NCBI GenBank assembly: GCA_000277445.1 | Contig: AJWJ01000174.1 | Location: 1 to 41,504 of the forward strand | Reading direction: 5' to 3' | Source: Polysphondylium violaceum | Lineage: Eukaryota > Evosea > Eumycetozoa > Dictyosteliales > Dictyosteliaceae | DNA length: 41,504 nucleotides | In this document: positions 19,901 through 31,900 of the stretch, one piece after another | Layout of the letters: each line of letters starts with the position of its first letter | Numbering within the stretch: the first letter of the stretch is position 1 | Notes under the pieces: generated by a model | Database searches by the model: none | What the model was told of the DNA's origin: nothing | What the model saw: only the letters and a program-made list of their open reading frames with translations | Made by a program: the position numbers and the translations under genes

Positions 19901-22742
19901 TTAGTTATTTGCAAAGTTTTCAAACAACTCTTGTTCAATTTGTTGTTGAGTACGTGGAGATTCTTGTTGGAATTCTTGTTGTTGTTGATTGTTTTCCAAT
20001 TCACCATAGTTTTCAATTTGTTCAAAATATTGTTGATTCAAATCAACTTCTTTTTCAGCCACTTTGTTAACGTGCTTTGGATAAAAGGCGGCTTCTTCTT
20101 GTTGGAGGTCTTGAAGTTGATTAAATTCTTTTTCTTGGTTTTCATTTTTGAATAGGTTGTTGAATTCTTGTTCATGTTGTTGGAAATCTAGTTCTTCTTG
20201 GAGTTGATGTTGTTGGTATTTTTCGGTATCTTGTTCTTGTCGTTCTTGGAAATCATTGAAATCTTGTTCTAATGCTTCCAATTCACGGTTTTCTTGAATT
20301 TCTCTAAGAGTATCATGATAGATTTGTTCATATAATTGATTTAAGTATTGTTCTTGGTTTTCATTTTGGTTGGCAAAGGCTGGGGTTTGTGCAGCTTTTT
20401 GTTGTTTTGGTAAGTAACCATAGGATTGTGGTTGTTCAGCGGCAGCTTTACGGGTATCACCAGCAATAAATTGGAAAACACCAGCAATGACATGACCAAA
20501 GGTTTGACCAGAACCGCCAAATGTTTGGACAAGAGTAGCACTTGAACTACCAGCGATGGAACGAGCAATACTGTTAGTTTGACCAGACAAGAGTTGACCA
20601 ACAGATTGAGCAGCACCACCAATAACACGACCAATACTACCGGCTGAAGAAGATGAGCCACTTCTAGCACCACCAAGGAAACTACCCAAAGTTTCAGCTA
20701 CAGTACCTTCAGTAGATACACCAGTTTGAGCAACGGTACCAGTGTTTTGACCACCAGTGATACCTTGACCGATGGTTAAACCAGCAAGGACGGAGCCAAT
20801 ACTTTTGGCAATACTAGAGGCACCAGATCTACCACCACCAAAGTCACCAATGGATTGAGCAAATGAGTTTTGAGCAGTTACAATGGTTTGACCTACAACA
20901 CCAGTTTGTTGACTACCAATAGAGTTTTTAGCAGTAAAGATGGTGATACCAGCATCTGGGTTTTTACCATCACCACCATCATCAACTGGAACGATACCAC
21001 CACCACCGGCACTATCGATACCATTGATGGTTTGGATTTGTTGATCAGAGGCACCAGTGGAATCACCCAAATTGCTTCCCAATACACCTTGTTGGGCACC
21101 AGATGAGAGGCCTGGAATGTTTCGGAGTTCGGTTCCAAAGATTTCACGTTGTTGTTCTTCATTTAAATGTTGGACCATTTCATTGAGGATGTTTACGGCA
21201 CTGACTACAAGTTGTTCAGTTTCGGTGGCAGTCATTTTATTAAATGATTCTCTTTCAGTGTTGGACATTGATTTGAGTGAGTTCTTTTCATCTTTTTGTA
21301 ATCTATCATAAACACGTTGAAGGGCTTCAAGTTTAACCAATTCTTTGACATATTCAACTACACTCCATTCATTGTCAAGATCTTGGTTGTTGTTTTTTTC
21401 TTGTTGTAGACGATTTTGGATTTCTTGAACAAATGCTTGGTTGGCAGATTCTTGTTGTTGTTGTTGTTCTTGGGCATAGTTATTTAATTGGCTTTCATAG
21501 TCATCTTGGATTTTGTTCATATTTGAAATAAAGTTTTCTTCATTTTCTTGTTGTTCTTGTTGAAAGTTTTCTTGTTGTTCTTGAAAGTTTTCTTGTTGTT
21601 CTTGTTGAAAGTTTTCTTGTTGTTCATTTTCAAAGTTATCTTGTACTTGGTTCATATTGTAAATAAAGTTTTCATCATTTTCTTCTTGATCAAATGGTGC
21701 GGCTTCATCTTCTTCAAGACCCAAAATATCAAGATGAATGCCTTGGAAATTTAATAAACCAAGAAGAGTGTCTTCTTCTTCTTCATTTTCATTTTGAGCA
21801 TTATTTTCTTGTTCTTCATCATCTTGTTGATTATTTGCAATAGTTTTTTCTTGTTGAGCATTTTCTTGTTCTTCTTCATCTTCTTGCTCATTGTTTTGAA
21901 GATCATAGTTTCTGAAAAGTTCTTGTTCAATATCTCTATTGGTGGCTGGGCTTTCTAATTCTTGTTGTTCTTGATTTTCTTGTTGGAATTGTTTGAATAG
22001 TTCTTCTTCTTCTTGGTCAACTTTTTGTTCGACTTTTTGTTCGGCTTGGGTATTTTGCTCTTGTTCTTCATTTTCAGCTTGTTGTTCTTGTTGTTCAGCT
22101 TTTTCTTCTACTAGGTTATTTTCATTTTGCTCGGCTTGGTTATTTTGTTCAGCTTTTTCATCTTGTTCAGCTTGTTCTTCAACTTGGTTAGCTTCATTTT
22201 GCTCGGCTTGGTTATTTTGTTCAGCATTTTCATTTTGTTCAGCTTGTTCTTCAACTTGGTTATTTTCATTTTGTTGAGCATTTTCATTTTGTTCAGCTTT
22301 TTCATCTTGTTCAGCTTGTTCTTCAACTTGGTTGTTTTGTTCAACAGCTTGGTTTTCTTGTTGTTCAGCATTTTCATTTTGTTCAGCATTTTCATTTTGT
22401 TCAGCTTGTTCTTCAAATTGATCAATTTCTTCAAACAATTGGTCATCTTGTTGTTCAGCATAATTATTTAAAAGCTCATCTTGGATTTCTTGTTGAGTGG
22501 CTGGACTTTGTTTTTGGTTTTCTTGTAAAAAGAAATCTTTATTTTCTTGTTCATAAGCTTTCCATTGGAGCTCTTCTTCTTGAATCTCTTCTTTTTTAGC
22601 ATTCTTGGCAAACTATAGATAGTGATTAAAATTGATATACATTAGCAAATGATTCAATATTGATTTAAAACTAAATACATACACCAACAGATGCCAAGGC
22701 TAACAATACAATTAGCACTATGAATAAAGCTTTGGTCCTCAT
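19901..22742 (-). CDS. Secreted E/Q/N-rich repeat protein with Gly/Ser-rich core
   Basis: Exons 22742-22683 and 22612-19901 (70-bp intron, phase 0) encode 923 residues. Exon 1 is essentially the signal peptide (MRTKALFIVLIVLLALASVG). After it come four zones: an N-terminal array of about 25-residue repeats of VEEQAEQ-x-E-x-AEQN type (residues about 80-200); an acidic Q-rich zone with likely coiled coil; a Gly/Ser/Thr/Gln-rich core (about 545-745) with recurring SIG-x(2)-L-x-G and TAxNS motifs; and a Q/E-rich C-terminus. The motif SP-x-T-x(3)-I-x(2)-EL-x(2)-N-[YF] occurs three times: residues 56-71, 241-256 and at the very end (905-920). No catalytic domain is seen. A secreted structural or matrix protein is plausible: abundant glutamine and lysine would suit cross-linking. 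That is inference. Confidence 0.8.
22100..22430. repeat. Tandem coding repeats in the secreted E/Q/N protein
   Basis: Units of roughly 75 bp containing TTGTTCTTCAACTTGGTT and TTTTCATTTTGTTCAGC recur about four to five times with small changes and encode VEEQAEQ-x-E-x-AEQN-x(2)-AEQNE. The high identity between units points to recent expansion and possible length variation between strains. Confidence 0.7.
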
Positions 22743-24061
22743 ATTTTTAATATATGAAATCTATTTCTATAAACCAAATATTTATTTTATTCCAACTTTT
22801 ACTTTACAGAATAACTATTAATTATTTAATTATTGGTGATAAAACAAATAAATAAATTTAAATATGTGATTATGATGAAGTTATTGAATTAAATTTATTT
22901 CAATTGAATATTGAATGTGACAGTGATAGTCACCTGAGTGGAGGTGGGTGAGTGATGTGTGGGTCAGTGAAAAGATAGTGTGTGACTATGATTAGCTATA
23001 GATATATGTTATCATTGTTTTTACATTGGAATGCACGCGCACTTACCTATTGGGTGAGTGAAGAATGTGGGGTGAAAATAATGTGATGGAAAATAGTTAC
23101 ACCACCTACATCTATAGTACCTAGCAAAAGGAATATGATAAATCAGAAAGAGTATAATACAGAGGGTGATGTGTGAAAAATTGGTGGGGGTAAAAGTGTG
23201 AATTGTGGTAATAATGGTAATTGTAAAATTTTTCTTGTTTCAACAATAGTAGAGTGTACCATTTTCATTGGTCATTGCAATAGTTTTATCAATATGGAAG
23301 TGTGTCAATATAGTATGTTTCTGTGTGATTAGGGTGGTGTTTGAAATGGAAAGTATTGTAAAAAAAAAAAAGGTGGGTGTAAAATGATTAAAGGCAATGA
23401 TTGATAGAGTGTGGTAAAATGGGGTGATTTTGTTAAACAAATATTTTGGTATATAGGGCGACATTTATTGAGGAAAAAACAATTAAATTGTTAAAAAATT
23501 TGTAATCATACTTTAAACACAAACACACTTATAAACTCACATAGATACCTATTTTTGGAGGGGTTATAAAATAATTTAAAATGAATATTCATGAGTATAG
23601 TCAATATATTATCCCTCATGATTTTACATAATAATGATTGTATATGTAAGTAATATAACTATTGGGCATTCTAATAATAGTACTATAAAATCACTTTATT
23701 ATAATTAAATTACTATACTTGAAGCTACCCTATTTTGAATATTCAAAATTTAATTTCTCATTTTTTTATCACAATAAACTTTATTAATTGGCATTTTTAA
23801 TGCTAATCTCCAAATCAAAATTTTCTGTTTCAAGCCTCTTTTCACCTAAAAATGTCTTAAGTATTTAAAAAATAAAATAAATATTCTTATGAGAGTTAAG
23901 AGAGATATAAAACACTGCTACGAACAATCTTTTAAATATTGATTTGGAACAGACAATCCATTAAAAAATATCTGTTGTGGATAAAATGATTTAATAAAGA
24001 AGTCCAATTTCAACTCTATGGTTTTTTGATATGAATGGTAATGAAAAGTTTATTGAAAATG
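22743..24061. other. 1.3-kb intergenic region
   Basis: This spacer lies upstream of the secreted E/Q/N gene and downstream of the FNIP gene's stop. It contains a GT-rich block (22939-22983), a GC-rich CACGCGCACTTACC island near 23034, and AT-rich sequence. A minus-strand frame at 23240-23464 is a translation of GT-rich sequence, His/Thr/Phe-rich, and not convincing. Confidence 0.6.
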
Positions 24062-25540
24062 TTATGTAAGAGTTTTAACTACTCTAACAGATGAAGGTAT
24101 AAATCTTGCATCTAAATCTTTGATATCAGTCGCTAAATAAACACAACCGTCTGGGATAGTACCAGAAGAACTGAAATCTATACCTCTGGTGATCAACTTG
24201 GTTATGGTCTTTGGAAGAAAATCAGAATCTATTGATACTCTTGATGGGTACCACTCAATTTTGATGTTCAGTTTTCTAATTTGTGTATGGGACAAGGTGG
24301 CATCTTTGTCTAGATGTTGGAAATCAATTTCCAATTCAATGACATTGGTCAATGCTATAGCTACAGATTTGGTAAATTGATAGATTGATAGTTTTGTGAG
24401 ATTATCTAGCATATTGAAGGAATCAAACGATTGAGAGTAATTGATCAATTGGAGATTTGTCAATGAGCTGGGTAGAGATTTCAGCCCTGTTGCAAGGTTG
24501 GTATAAAATTTAGTGAGTGAGGAGGGCAAAGTTCCAATTGTAAACCCATTTCTTGAAGTATAAGTGACTTGCAGGTGTTCTAGTCCTTCTGGCAAGATGT
24601 CATCGTCAATGTCTTGGTTATAGAATGACATCATCAAAATCTTTAATCCAACTGGTAAAACATTAGTATTGATATGTCCCCGATAATAGCGCATGCGCAA
24701 TTCTTGGAGTCCCTCTGGGAGTTGATCTTTTTCAAGAGGTATTGCTTCCCAGTATGGTTCGAAATTGAGCTCAAGTACGCGTATATGGCTGGGAATGAGT
24801 CTTTCCGAGAGGACTTGGGGTACTTTTTGAATTAATACATTCACGATCCATGTCTGATCTCTCAAAAAGTGCAATTGCTCGGGGGTCCAAATGCCAATTT
24901 TATAGTCTTTGTATTGTTTCCCTTTTGGTAACACAAGCTTACCCACATTGATATACTTTGTTTCGTATTTAAAGTCCACAAGAGCCTCTGGTAAGACAAA
25001 CGGTAGTTTAGGGTCATAGATAAACATATCGCTCGGCAGAGAAAGATACCTGACATTGGGTGGTAACGCTGACAAGAGATTGTCAACAAATGCAGAAGTT
25101 TGAAAATCATAACTGTCTGAAAAGGTGAGGTGGGTGAGTGACTGGGGCAACTGATACTCGTCATGGATTGCGTCTTTTAAATTATGAAAATCCACTTTCA
25201 CCACGCCTTCTGGCAACACTTTGAGACCAGTGTCTTGACAATAATTATGACTTCGATGGATAACCAGGTGATTGATAACATGTTTTCCAACACAACTAAA
25301 GTATCTCTGATCATGAATCTTTACCTTTATAAAAATACCATTTTCTAATTTTTGCTCGCTCGACAAGATATCAAAATACTTGTAATTCTTATCCACATAG
25401 TCTAAGTCTACTTCTATCACTGTGTTTTGCAAAACCTTTGTCCTGATGGAAGACTGTAGGAATTTGTTTCTATAAACTGAATAAAATAATCTATCTATCT
25501 CACTACCATCTCTATTTGTAGTAAATACTATTGCACTCAT
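24062..25540 (-). CDS. FNIP-repeat (leucine-rich-like) protein
   Basis: A single exon encoding 492 residues from ATG 25540. Residues about 110-490 are degenerate repeats of the form LP-x(2)-L-x(2)-L-x(8,15), with YNQDIDDDILPEGLEHL the clearest copy of the FNIP pattern (FN-x-PI-x(4)-LP-x(2)-L). FNIP repeats are greatly expanded in dictyostelids and are thought to form LRR-like solenoids for protein binding. The N-terminus (IDRLFYSVYRNKFLQSSIRTK) matches the short helical leader common before such repeats. No kinase or other catalytic domain is attached. Partners are unknown. Such genes usually belong to large, fast-evolving families. Confidence 0.85.
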   Translation of the reverse strand: MSAIVFTTNRDGSEIDRLFYSVYRNKFLQSSIRTKVLQNTVIEVDLDYVDKNYKYFDILSSEQKLENGIFIKVKIHDQRYFSCVGKHVINHLVIHRSHNYCQDTGLKVLPEGVVKVDFHNLKDAIHDEYQLPQSLTHLTFSDSYDFQTSAFVDNLLSALPPNVRYLSLPSDMFIYDPKLPFVLPEALVDFKYETKYINVGKLVLPKGKQYKDYKIGIWTPEQLHFLRDQTWIVNVLIQKVPQVLSERLIPSHIRVLELNFEPYWEAIPLEKDQLPEGLQELRMRYYRGHINTNVLPVGLKILMMSFYNQDIDDDILPEGLEHLQVTYTSRNGFTIGTLPSSLTKFYTNLATGLKSLPSSLTNLQLINYSQSFDSFNMLDNLTKLSIYQFTKSVAIALTNVIELEIDFQHLDKDATLSHTQIRKLNIKIEWYPSRVSIDSDFLPKTITKLITRGIDFSSSGTIPDGCVYLATDIKDLDARFIPSSVRVVKTLT

Positions 25541-26149
25541 GATGTAACATTTGGAGGATCAAATCCATTATTGGAGTTTTTAGTAGGTTTTGTAGTTGAG
25601 GTTTTGAAGTTGTTTTTAAAATTAAGTTTTTAAAATTAAGTTTTAGTTTTTACATTAAGTTTTTAAAATTTTCAGAATCTTATTTTGGTTATAGCATATT
25701 AGTAAAATTGACATTTTTAGAAACTAAAATAGTATATTGTGAAATGAGTATGAATAGAGTGCAAATATTATCACTAGTATCGAATAAACTTTTATCTTGT
25801 TCTAAGTATTGTTCAAAGAATTCAAAGTGACCGCATAGGATCGATAATTTCTATATACTATTTAAAAAATAATTTGTATATATCTCTATCAGTAAATTAT
25901 CATTAAATATCTTTCCAAACTTGACTTTTTTTATTATAGCCTGGACGAAAGATTTCTTTCTTCAAAAAAAAAGAATCATTTGAATTTTTTTTTTTTCAAA
26001 AATTAAAAAAAAAAAAAAAAATAACAAAAGTAGATAATTTTAATTTATTTTGAACAGCTTTTATCATACACACATTATCCTTCCTCTAGTAGTAATATAT
26101 ATTTGATATCGATATAGTTTGTAGATACACACATATATAGTCACATAGA
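25541..26149. other. Divergent intergenic region with short AT-rich tandem repeat
   Basis: 609 bp between the FNIP gene (minus) and the FYVE-lipase gene (plus). It holds an irregular tandem repeat of TTTTTAAAATTAAG units at about 25613-25670 and A/T homopolymer runs near 25985-26025. A TATATATTTG-type AT stretch lies about 50 bp before the plus-strand start. No coding frame is convincing. Confidence 0.55.
25613..25670. repeat. AT-rich tandem repeat, about 15-bp unit
   Basis: Three to four irregular copies of TTTTTAAAATTAAG/TTTTTACATTAAG in a row, in the promoter region of the FNIP gene. Likely a simple slippage product. Confidence 0.5.
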
Positions 26150-27958
26150 ATGGAAGAAGAAGAATATAATCCATTTATGAGAAGTGATAATTTACCTGCT
26201 AAATCAGAGGAACCTACTGCCACTACTACCACCACCACATCGTCAAACAACTCTTATCCAACTACTAGCGATGATAATAGTAATACCACCAACACCGTAG
26301 AACAATCACCATTATCTCTAAATACAGACACAACCACCACTACTACCACTACAGCATCATCACAACCAGCTAAACCTGCTGTAGCTAAAAAGAAAAAACA
26401 AGCATCTGCAGCTACCGCACCAGCAGTTCAAGACCCACCAGTCATCAAGAAACCAGAATGGGTGCCAGACAGCTTTAGTAATTCATGTGAAATGTGTCAA
26501 ACACCATTCACTTTTTTCAATAGAAGTATGTTTGCCACAACAACAATAGAAGAATAAGAGATAGGATACTAATTACCAATAACAATAGGACATCACTGTA
26601 GAAGATGTGGACATTTATTCTGTGCAGAGTGTTGTTCATTAAATGTATCTTTACCACAAGAGTTTGGATACACAGAAAGAGTAAAAGTATGTTCAAAGTG
26701 TTTTACAGTGACTTTGAATGATAGAGCAAGAGAGGAAACCACCGTAACTATTAATATTGGTGGTGTTAGTAAAGAGACCAAAGTGGTTTCAGGTATACAT
26801 AAAGTATTGTTATGGAAAATGGGTGCTCATGAAGACGGTGATTTTGATAGAACTGTTATTGATTCTTTGGAAAACTATCCCTCCAACGCTATTCCCGTTT
26901 CAAGAGTATGTCTATTCATTATATTAGAATTTAGAAAATTTATATGATCATCATCAATACTAATACCACTTCTATTATTCATGCGCGCACCATTAGGTAC
27001 AGGATTTATCTATAGATTCATCAGATTTAGATGTTCAAGGATGTAAAGGTTTTAGAGTTAGAATTTATAATCCTGCTTTAGAATTGAATGAAAAGCCAGG
27101 TATTTTCCCCATATTGATGTGGTTCCATACTGGTGGCTTTGTCTCCAAATCAATTGAAACTCCATCTGTTGATGGTCTTTGTAGATTATTATCAAACCAA
27201 GCTGTATGTATATTGTATTGATTATTAACAGTTTGAAATATTAACATTGATGACGATGATGATAATAGAGATGTGTAGTTGTATCAGTTGATTATAGATT
27301 AGCACCTGAAAATCAATTTCCTTGTGCAACATTGGACTGTTTTGCCGCTACTTGTTGGGCAGTAAAAAAGGCAGCCACATTTGATGGTGATCCCAGTAGA
27401 GTGGTCGTTGCAGGTGACAGTGTCGGTGGAAATTTAGCAGCAGCCGTGGCATTGATGGCCAGAGATAAAGAGACACCCAACTTGTTGGGACAGGTCCTCA
27501 TCTACCCAATTTTAGATCTAAAGAGAAACGAAGATAAATACTATACTCGTATTGTTCACAACGACGGCTACTTGATGCCCATGAGCTACTTTAAGTGGTT
27601 CTCGAGCAAGTACTGCAAAGAGACCGACGTCGAAAACCCATACGCCAGTCCTATCCGTGCCGCTGCCACCAGCAAGTCGCTCACAGGACTTCCTCCCACC
27701 CTTGTGTTGACTGCTGGCCAAGATCCCTTTTGCGACGAAGGTGAGCTGTACGTAAAGAAGCTTCGTTCTGCCGGCGTAAAGACCAATCACACACGTTATA
27801 CCAACTCTCCACACGGATTCTTTGCCGTCGGTTTGGATGAATCCAATGAGGCCGTGATGGAGGTATCCATAGCACTCAAATACATGTTTAGACGTCAATT
27901 CACCTCATCCCCCTCCATTTCCTCCACCTCTTCATCACTTTCTTCATCAACTTCCTAA
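26150..27958 (+). CDS. FYVE finger fused to hormone-sensitive-lipase-type alpha/beta hydrolase
   Basis: Four exons (26150-26525, 26589-26905, 26997-27203, 27269-27958; introns 63, 91 and 65 bp) give 529 residues. After a Thr/Ser-rich N-terminus, residues about 104-165 form a complete FYVE finger: WVPD, RRHHCRRCG and RVKVC are all present, so PI3P binding on endosomes is expected. Residues about 232-515 are an HSL-family (GDXG) hydrolase: HTGGF (His275) for the oxyanion hole, DYRLAPE, GDSVGG with nucleophile Ser351, Asp452 in GQDPFCDEG, and His482 in SPHGFF. The triad is intact. The activity is probably an esterase or lipase on short or medium acyl substrates; the substrate is unknown. The start of exon 3 could be 26997 or 27003, both in frame. 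Codon use shifts to G/C-ending codons in the last exon, as in highly expressed dictyostelid genes. Confidence 0.88.
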
Positions 27959-28943
27959 TTGGGTACCCATACTCATCACCCCCTCATCACACAGTATCTA
28001 TAAAAGAAAGAGTGTTTTTTCAAAATATCTTGTCTTATTTTTAATTTTCCTTTTTCAAAATAAACTCTCTTTCTTTTTTTAATAATGTATACATTTATCC
28101 ATGTGTATTGTTGTGTTTTGATTAGTTTGTTTTAACCCCATTAAGAAAAAATAGGAGCCTTTTTTGTAAAAAGGACACAATGTGCAAAAAAAGATGGCTA
28201 CCATTTTTAAATTTTATAATAAACAACATAAATATCTTGTGTTGTTGTATTTATTCCTTCTTTAGAGTTGAATGGTGGGTATATAAGTTCACAATGTTTT
28301 ATTCCGTGAGGTCACTCTATTGTAATAGTAAATTTATAAGTATTTTATCCCATACCCACCACCTCACCCCAATAAAATCTTTGAAAATTCTACAAAAAAG
28401 TGAAATTTGGGTTTTTTCAGCATTTTTTAAAATATATTTGTGGTGAATGCGAATGTGTTGTTATTGTTGCTGATTTGAAAAAAAAAACATTATTACTCTA
28501 TTTCACCAACAACTATAATAGTAATAATAAATATTTTTCATATATTTTGTTCTTTTCTCATAAGGCCAATTTATTTGTTGTTTTCTCCTTTTTTACAGAA
28601 TCATAGTTTTTTATAAAAAACCTCAAAATTTTATTTGTAAAAATCTATTATTATAAAACTCAAACTTAAAAGAGGATAAAAACAAAAAAAGCAAACGATA
28701 TTAAATCATAACTTTTATAGATAATAGATCAAGTCGTAGTGTGTATATTTGTGTTTGTGTGTGTATATATAGAAGAATAGTCGTAATCGCAGTACATATA
28801 GGGATAGTAAATAGCTAAATAGATAAATCGGGTGTATAGTGTGCATCTCATCAATAATAATATAAAGAGTGTAGTCGATTGTGTAAAATCATATTATCTC
28901 TCTCACACAAAGAGAGATAGGGAATAGTGTGTAATAGTAAACT
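27959..28943. other. Intergenic upstream of the kelch-kinase gene
   Basis: 985 bp, AT-rich. It holds weak plus-strand frames that are low-complexity translations, a TATATATAG element near 28765, a GT run (28738-28766), and a short hairpin just before the kinase start (28895-28919). Confidence 0.6.
28895..28919 (+). other. Hairpin in the probable 5' leader of the kelch-kinase
   Basis: TATCTCTC (28895-28902) is exactly complementary to GAGAGATA (28912-28919) with a 9-nt loop. It ends 24 nt before the ATG at 28944 and would lie in the mRNA leader if the TATA element near 28765 is used. Such a stem could slow ribosome scanning. Confidence 0.3.
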
Positions 28944-31900
28944 ATGTCATCTAGCACAAATACATCTAATTCACCACCTTTATCACCTCCTAAAACGGCG
29001 GTATCAATCGTGGGGAATAGAACTAGAAGCAATTCTCTTTTGGATCATTTAATTTCACCTGTGAGAAAGAGATTCTCTTCAGCTGCATCATTTTCTCAAT
29101 ACCAACATAAATCTCATGATAAAGCAAAACTAGTATTTCAATCTTCTCCAAATTTGTTGTCAACAGAGTTTCTTAACAATGATAATTCAACAACTAGTCC
29201 TTCAAAATCAACAATCACTGTACCTTCAACAGAGTTTGATAAATATACTATTTCTACGAATGAAAATAATAATAATATAGATTTACAACAACAACAACAA
29301 CCTAATATTAATTCTTTTGATAATATCGATAATGAATATAATGATCAATATAAATCAATAGAAAATAATAAAACACATAGTAATAGTAATAGTGATAATA
29401 ATAATAGTAATAATGGTTTAATTTATAGATTTATTCAATATTTAAAATATGGATTACCATTTGGACCAATATTTTTAATTCAATCTTTGTTGATTGTCTC
29501 TATCATATATGGTATCAATAGTTTTTTATTAAAAGATCTTTTTTCATTTTATACACTCTCATTTTTTGTTATTTATTTTGTATTATATCTTTGTAATTAT
29601 ATATATGATAAAATATCTGGTAATAAACCATCAACACCACAAACCACCTTGCATCATGTACATCATCACCATCATCACCATGTTGAAGGATCAAATAACA
29701 ATCACAGTAAACATAATCATAACCAACAACAACATTTATCTAGTCATCTTCCCTCACCTCAAGGAATAGATGAGCTATCAACTGTAGATATTAAAGCAAA
29801 GATCAATTTCTATGAGAGATCAACAGGTCCTACTAAATCCAAAGGAGGTAATGGTAATTCTTCATCACCTAGCAATAGTACAACAACATCTCCTCAAAGT
29901 ACAAATGATTCTATAAATAATATTAGTAATAGTGTTAATGGCAATAGCATGAATAATAACAATAATACTTTCACAAATACTAGTAATACAATTGTAAATA
30001 ATCAAAACAACAACAACAACAACAACAAAAGTCACTCAAGGTCATCATCAGCATCAGCGGCAATATCAACATCAACAACAAATATATCATCTTCATCATT
30101 TAATTATAATCAAGATAATTCATTTATAAATGGACCAACATTTTCAAATCATTCATCATTTATATCCAACAATCCTTTACCAATATTTTATGCATTTCCA
30201 ACTCATCCCTTCACTGACATTGATCAAACATCAACCTATAGAACAAGAAATTTTGGAAATTCATCAAGTTATAGAAAAAGTACTCCTCCCGAATACTATA
30301 ATCAATATTTAAACTTTTTATCTCTTCATAATAATAATGGTAATAATAATAATGGACTAAATAATAGTAGTCATAATCATAATCATAATAATCAAGATGA
30401 TAGTTTTAATAGCGATAATGGTGGTGTAGATCTATCATCAGATGATATTGAAGATTCAAATTCAGATTTTAATACACCAAATGAAGATGGATCTTTAAAT
30501 AATAGTAGTAACAATGATGATACAACGCCATCAAGTATAATTAAAGAAACCAAAGAGGAATTATCAAAACTGGAAAATAGTAAAAAGGTTAAAAGTACTA
30601 TAAACAAATTTACAAAACTATCAAATAATATTGAAGAGAAATTGGATTGGACTTTAGCAACATGTACATTATCACCTGCTAGATCTGTATGTATTATATT
30701 TATTCTTTATATTATTTGGAATTTATATATTAATATCTAGTATTATTATTATAGTCACATTCAGTAACAGTTTATGGATCATCATTAATTTTAATTGGAG
30801 GAGAAGGTGTAGATGATCCATTGAATTTAGTACAATTTGTTGATGTTGAAAGAAATATATTTACAACACCCAAAGTCACCGGAGGTAAATTTGGACCCGA
30901 ATCTATACATTCACATGATTATTGTAGAATTGGTAACAAGTTTTATTTGTTTGGTGGATTGGTTGGCAATAAAATATCAAACAAACTATATATTGTAACA
31001 ATTATTGATGATTCCACCGTCCATTGGTCACAGGCTAGAATTAATGGTCAATTAATTCCATCACCTAGATATGGTCACACCTTTACTCGTTATGGTAATA
31101 AGTTTATATTGTTTGGTGGTAATGATGGTTCAAATTGTTTAAATGATCTCTATATATTAGATCCTGAAACAATGTTGTGGCAATTGATTAAATCAAACAA
31201 TAATATTGATAATAATGGTAATATACCATCTACAGTTTCATCGTCATCATCAACACCATCAACTACTTCACCACCTCAACAACCACCTATTTTAATACCG
31301 CCACCATCGGCAATGAATACAACAACTACAAATACAACCATAAATTTAACAACAACCAATGGAATATTACCTCAAGAAAGATATGGTCACACCAGTACAA
31401 TATTGGGTGAAAAGTTGATAATCTATGGCGGTATCAATAGTAAGGGCAAAGAGTTGAGTGATTTGCATGTTCTTCAATTGGATAGTTTTACATGGACCAA
31501 TGTAAATACTCATCATCTTGAAGAGGTACCACCAGAAAGAGCATTCCATTCAGCTACTCGTATAGGTAGAAATATGGTGATTGTTGGTGGTAAAAAAGAA
31601 GGCACCACATTGAGAGATGTTTGGATACTTTCTTATCGTATGCAGTGGTCCAAGGTGAGTGGCATTCAAATATCTCCTCGATCACATCACGGGCTCATAA
31701 AGAATGGTACCAAGTTGTTTGTATTAGGGGGCAAAGGATCCAATGGAAATGTTTTAGATGATATATGGTTTGTAAATACAGTGGCCCTCCCCATTTCATC
31801 CAATGTGACAATGATCAATTATCCAGACGTCAAGGTAGAGAAAGAGATTGGCAAAGGTCATTTTAGCAAGGTGTTGAGAGGCATGTGGAAAGGCAAGGAA

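Noticed and set aside
21993-22471. Plus-strand Ser/Cys/Phe-rich frames and a minus-strand K/N-rich frame
   Set aside because: Shadows of the tandem repeat in the secreted E/Q/N gene in other frames.
23240-23464. Minus-strand 74-codon frame
   Set aside because: His/Thr/Phe-rich reading of a GT-rich spacer; no support.
28180-28606. Two overlapping plus-strand frames
   Set aside because: AT-driven Phe/Ile/Tyr-rich peptides in different frames with no consistent gene model.
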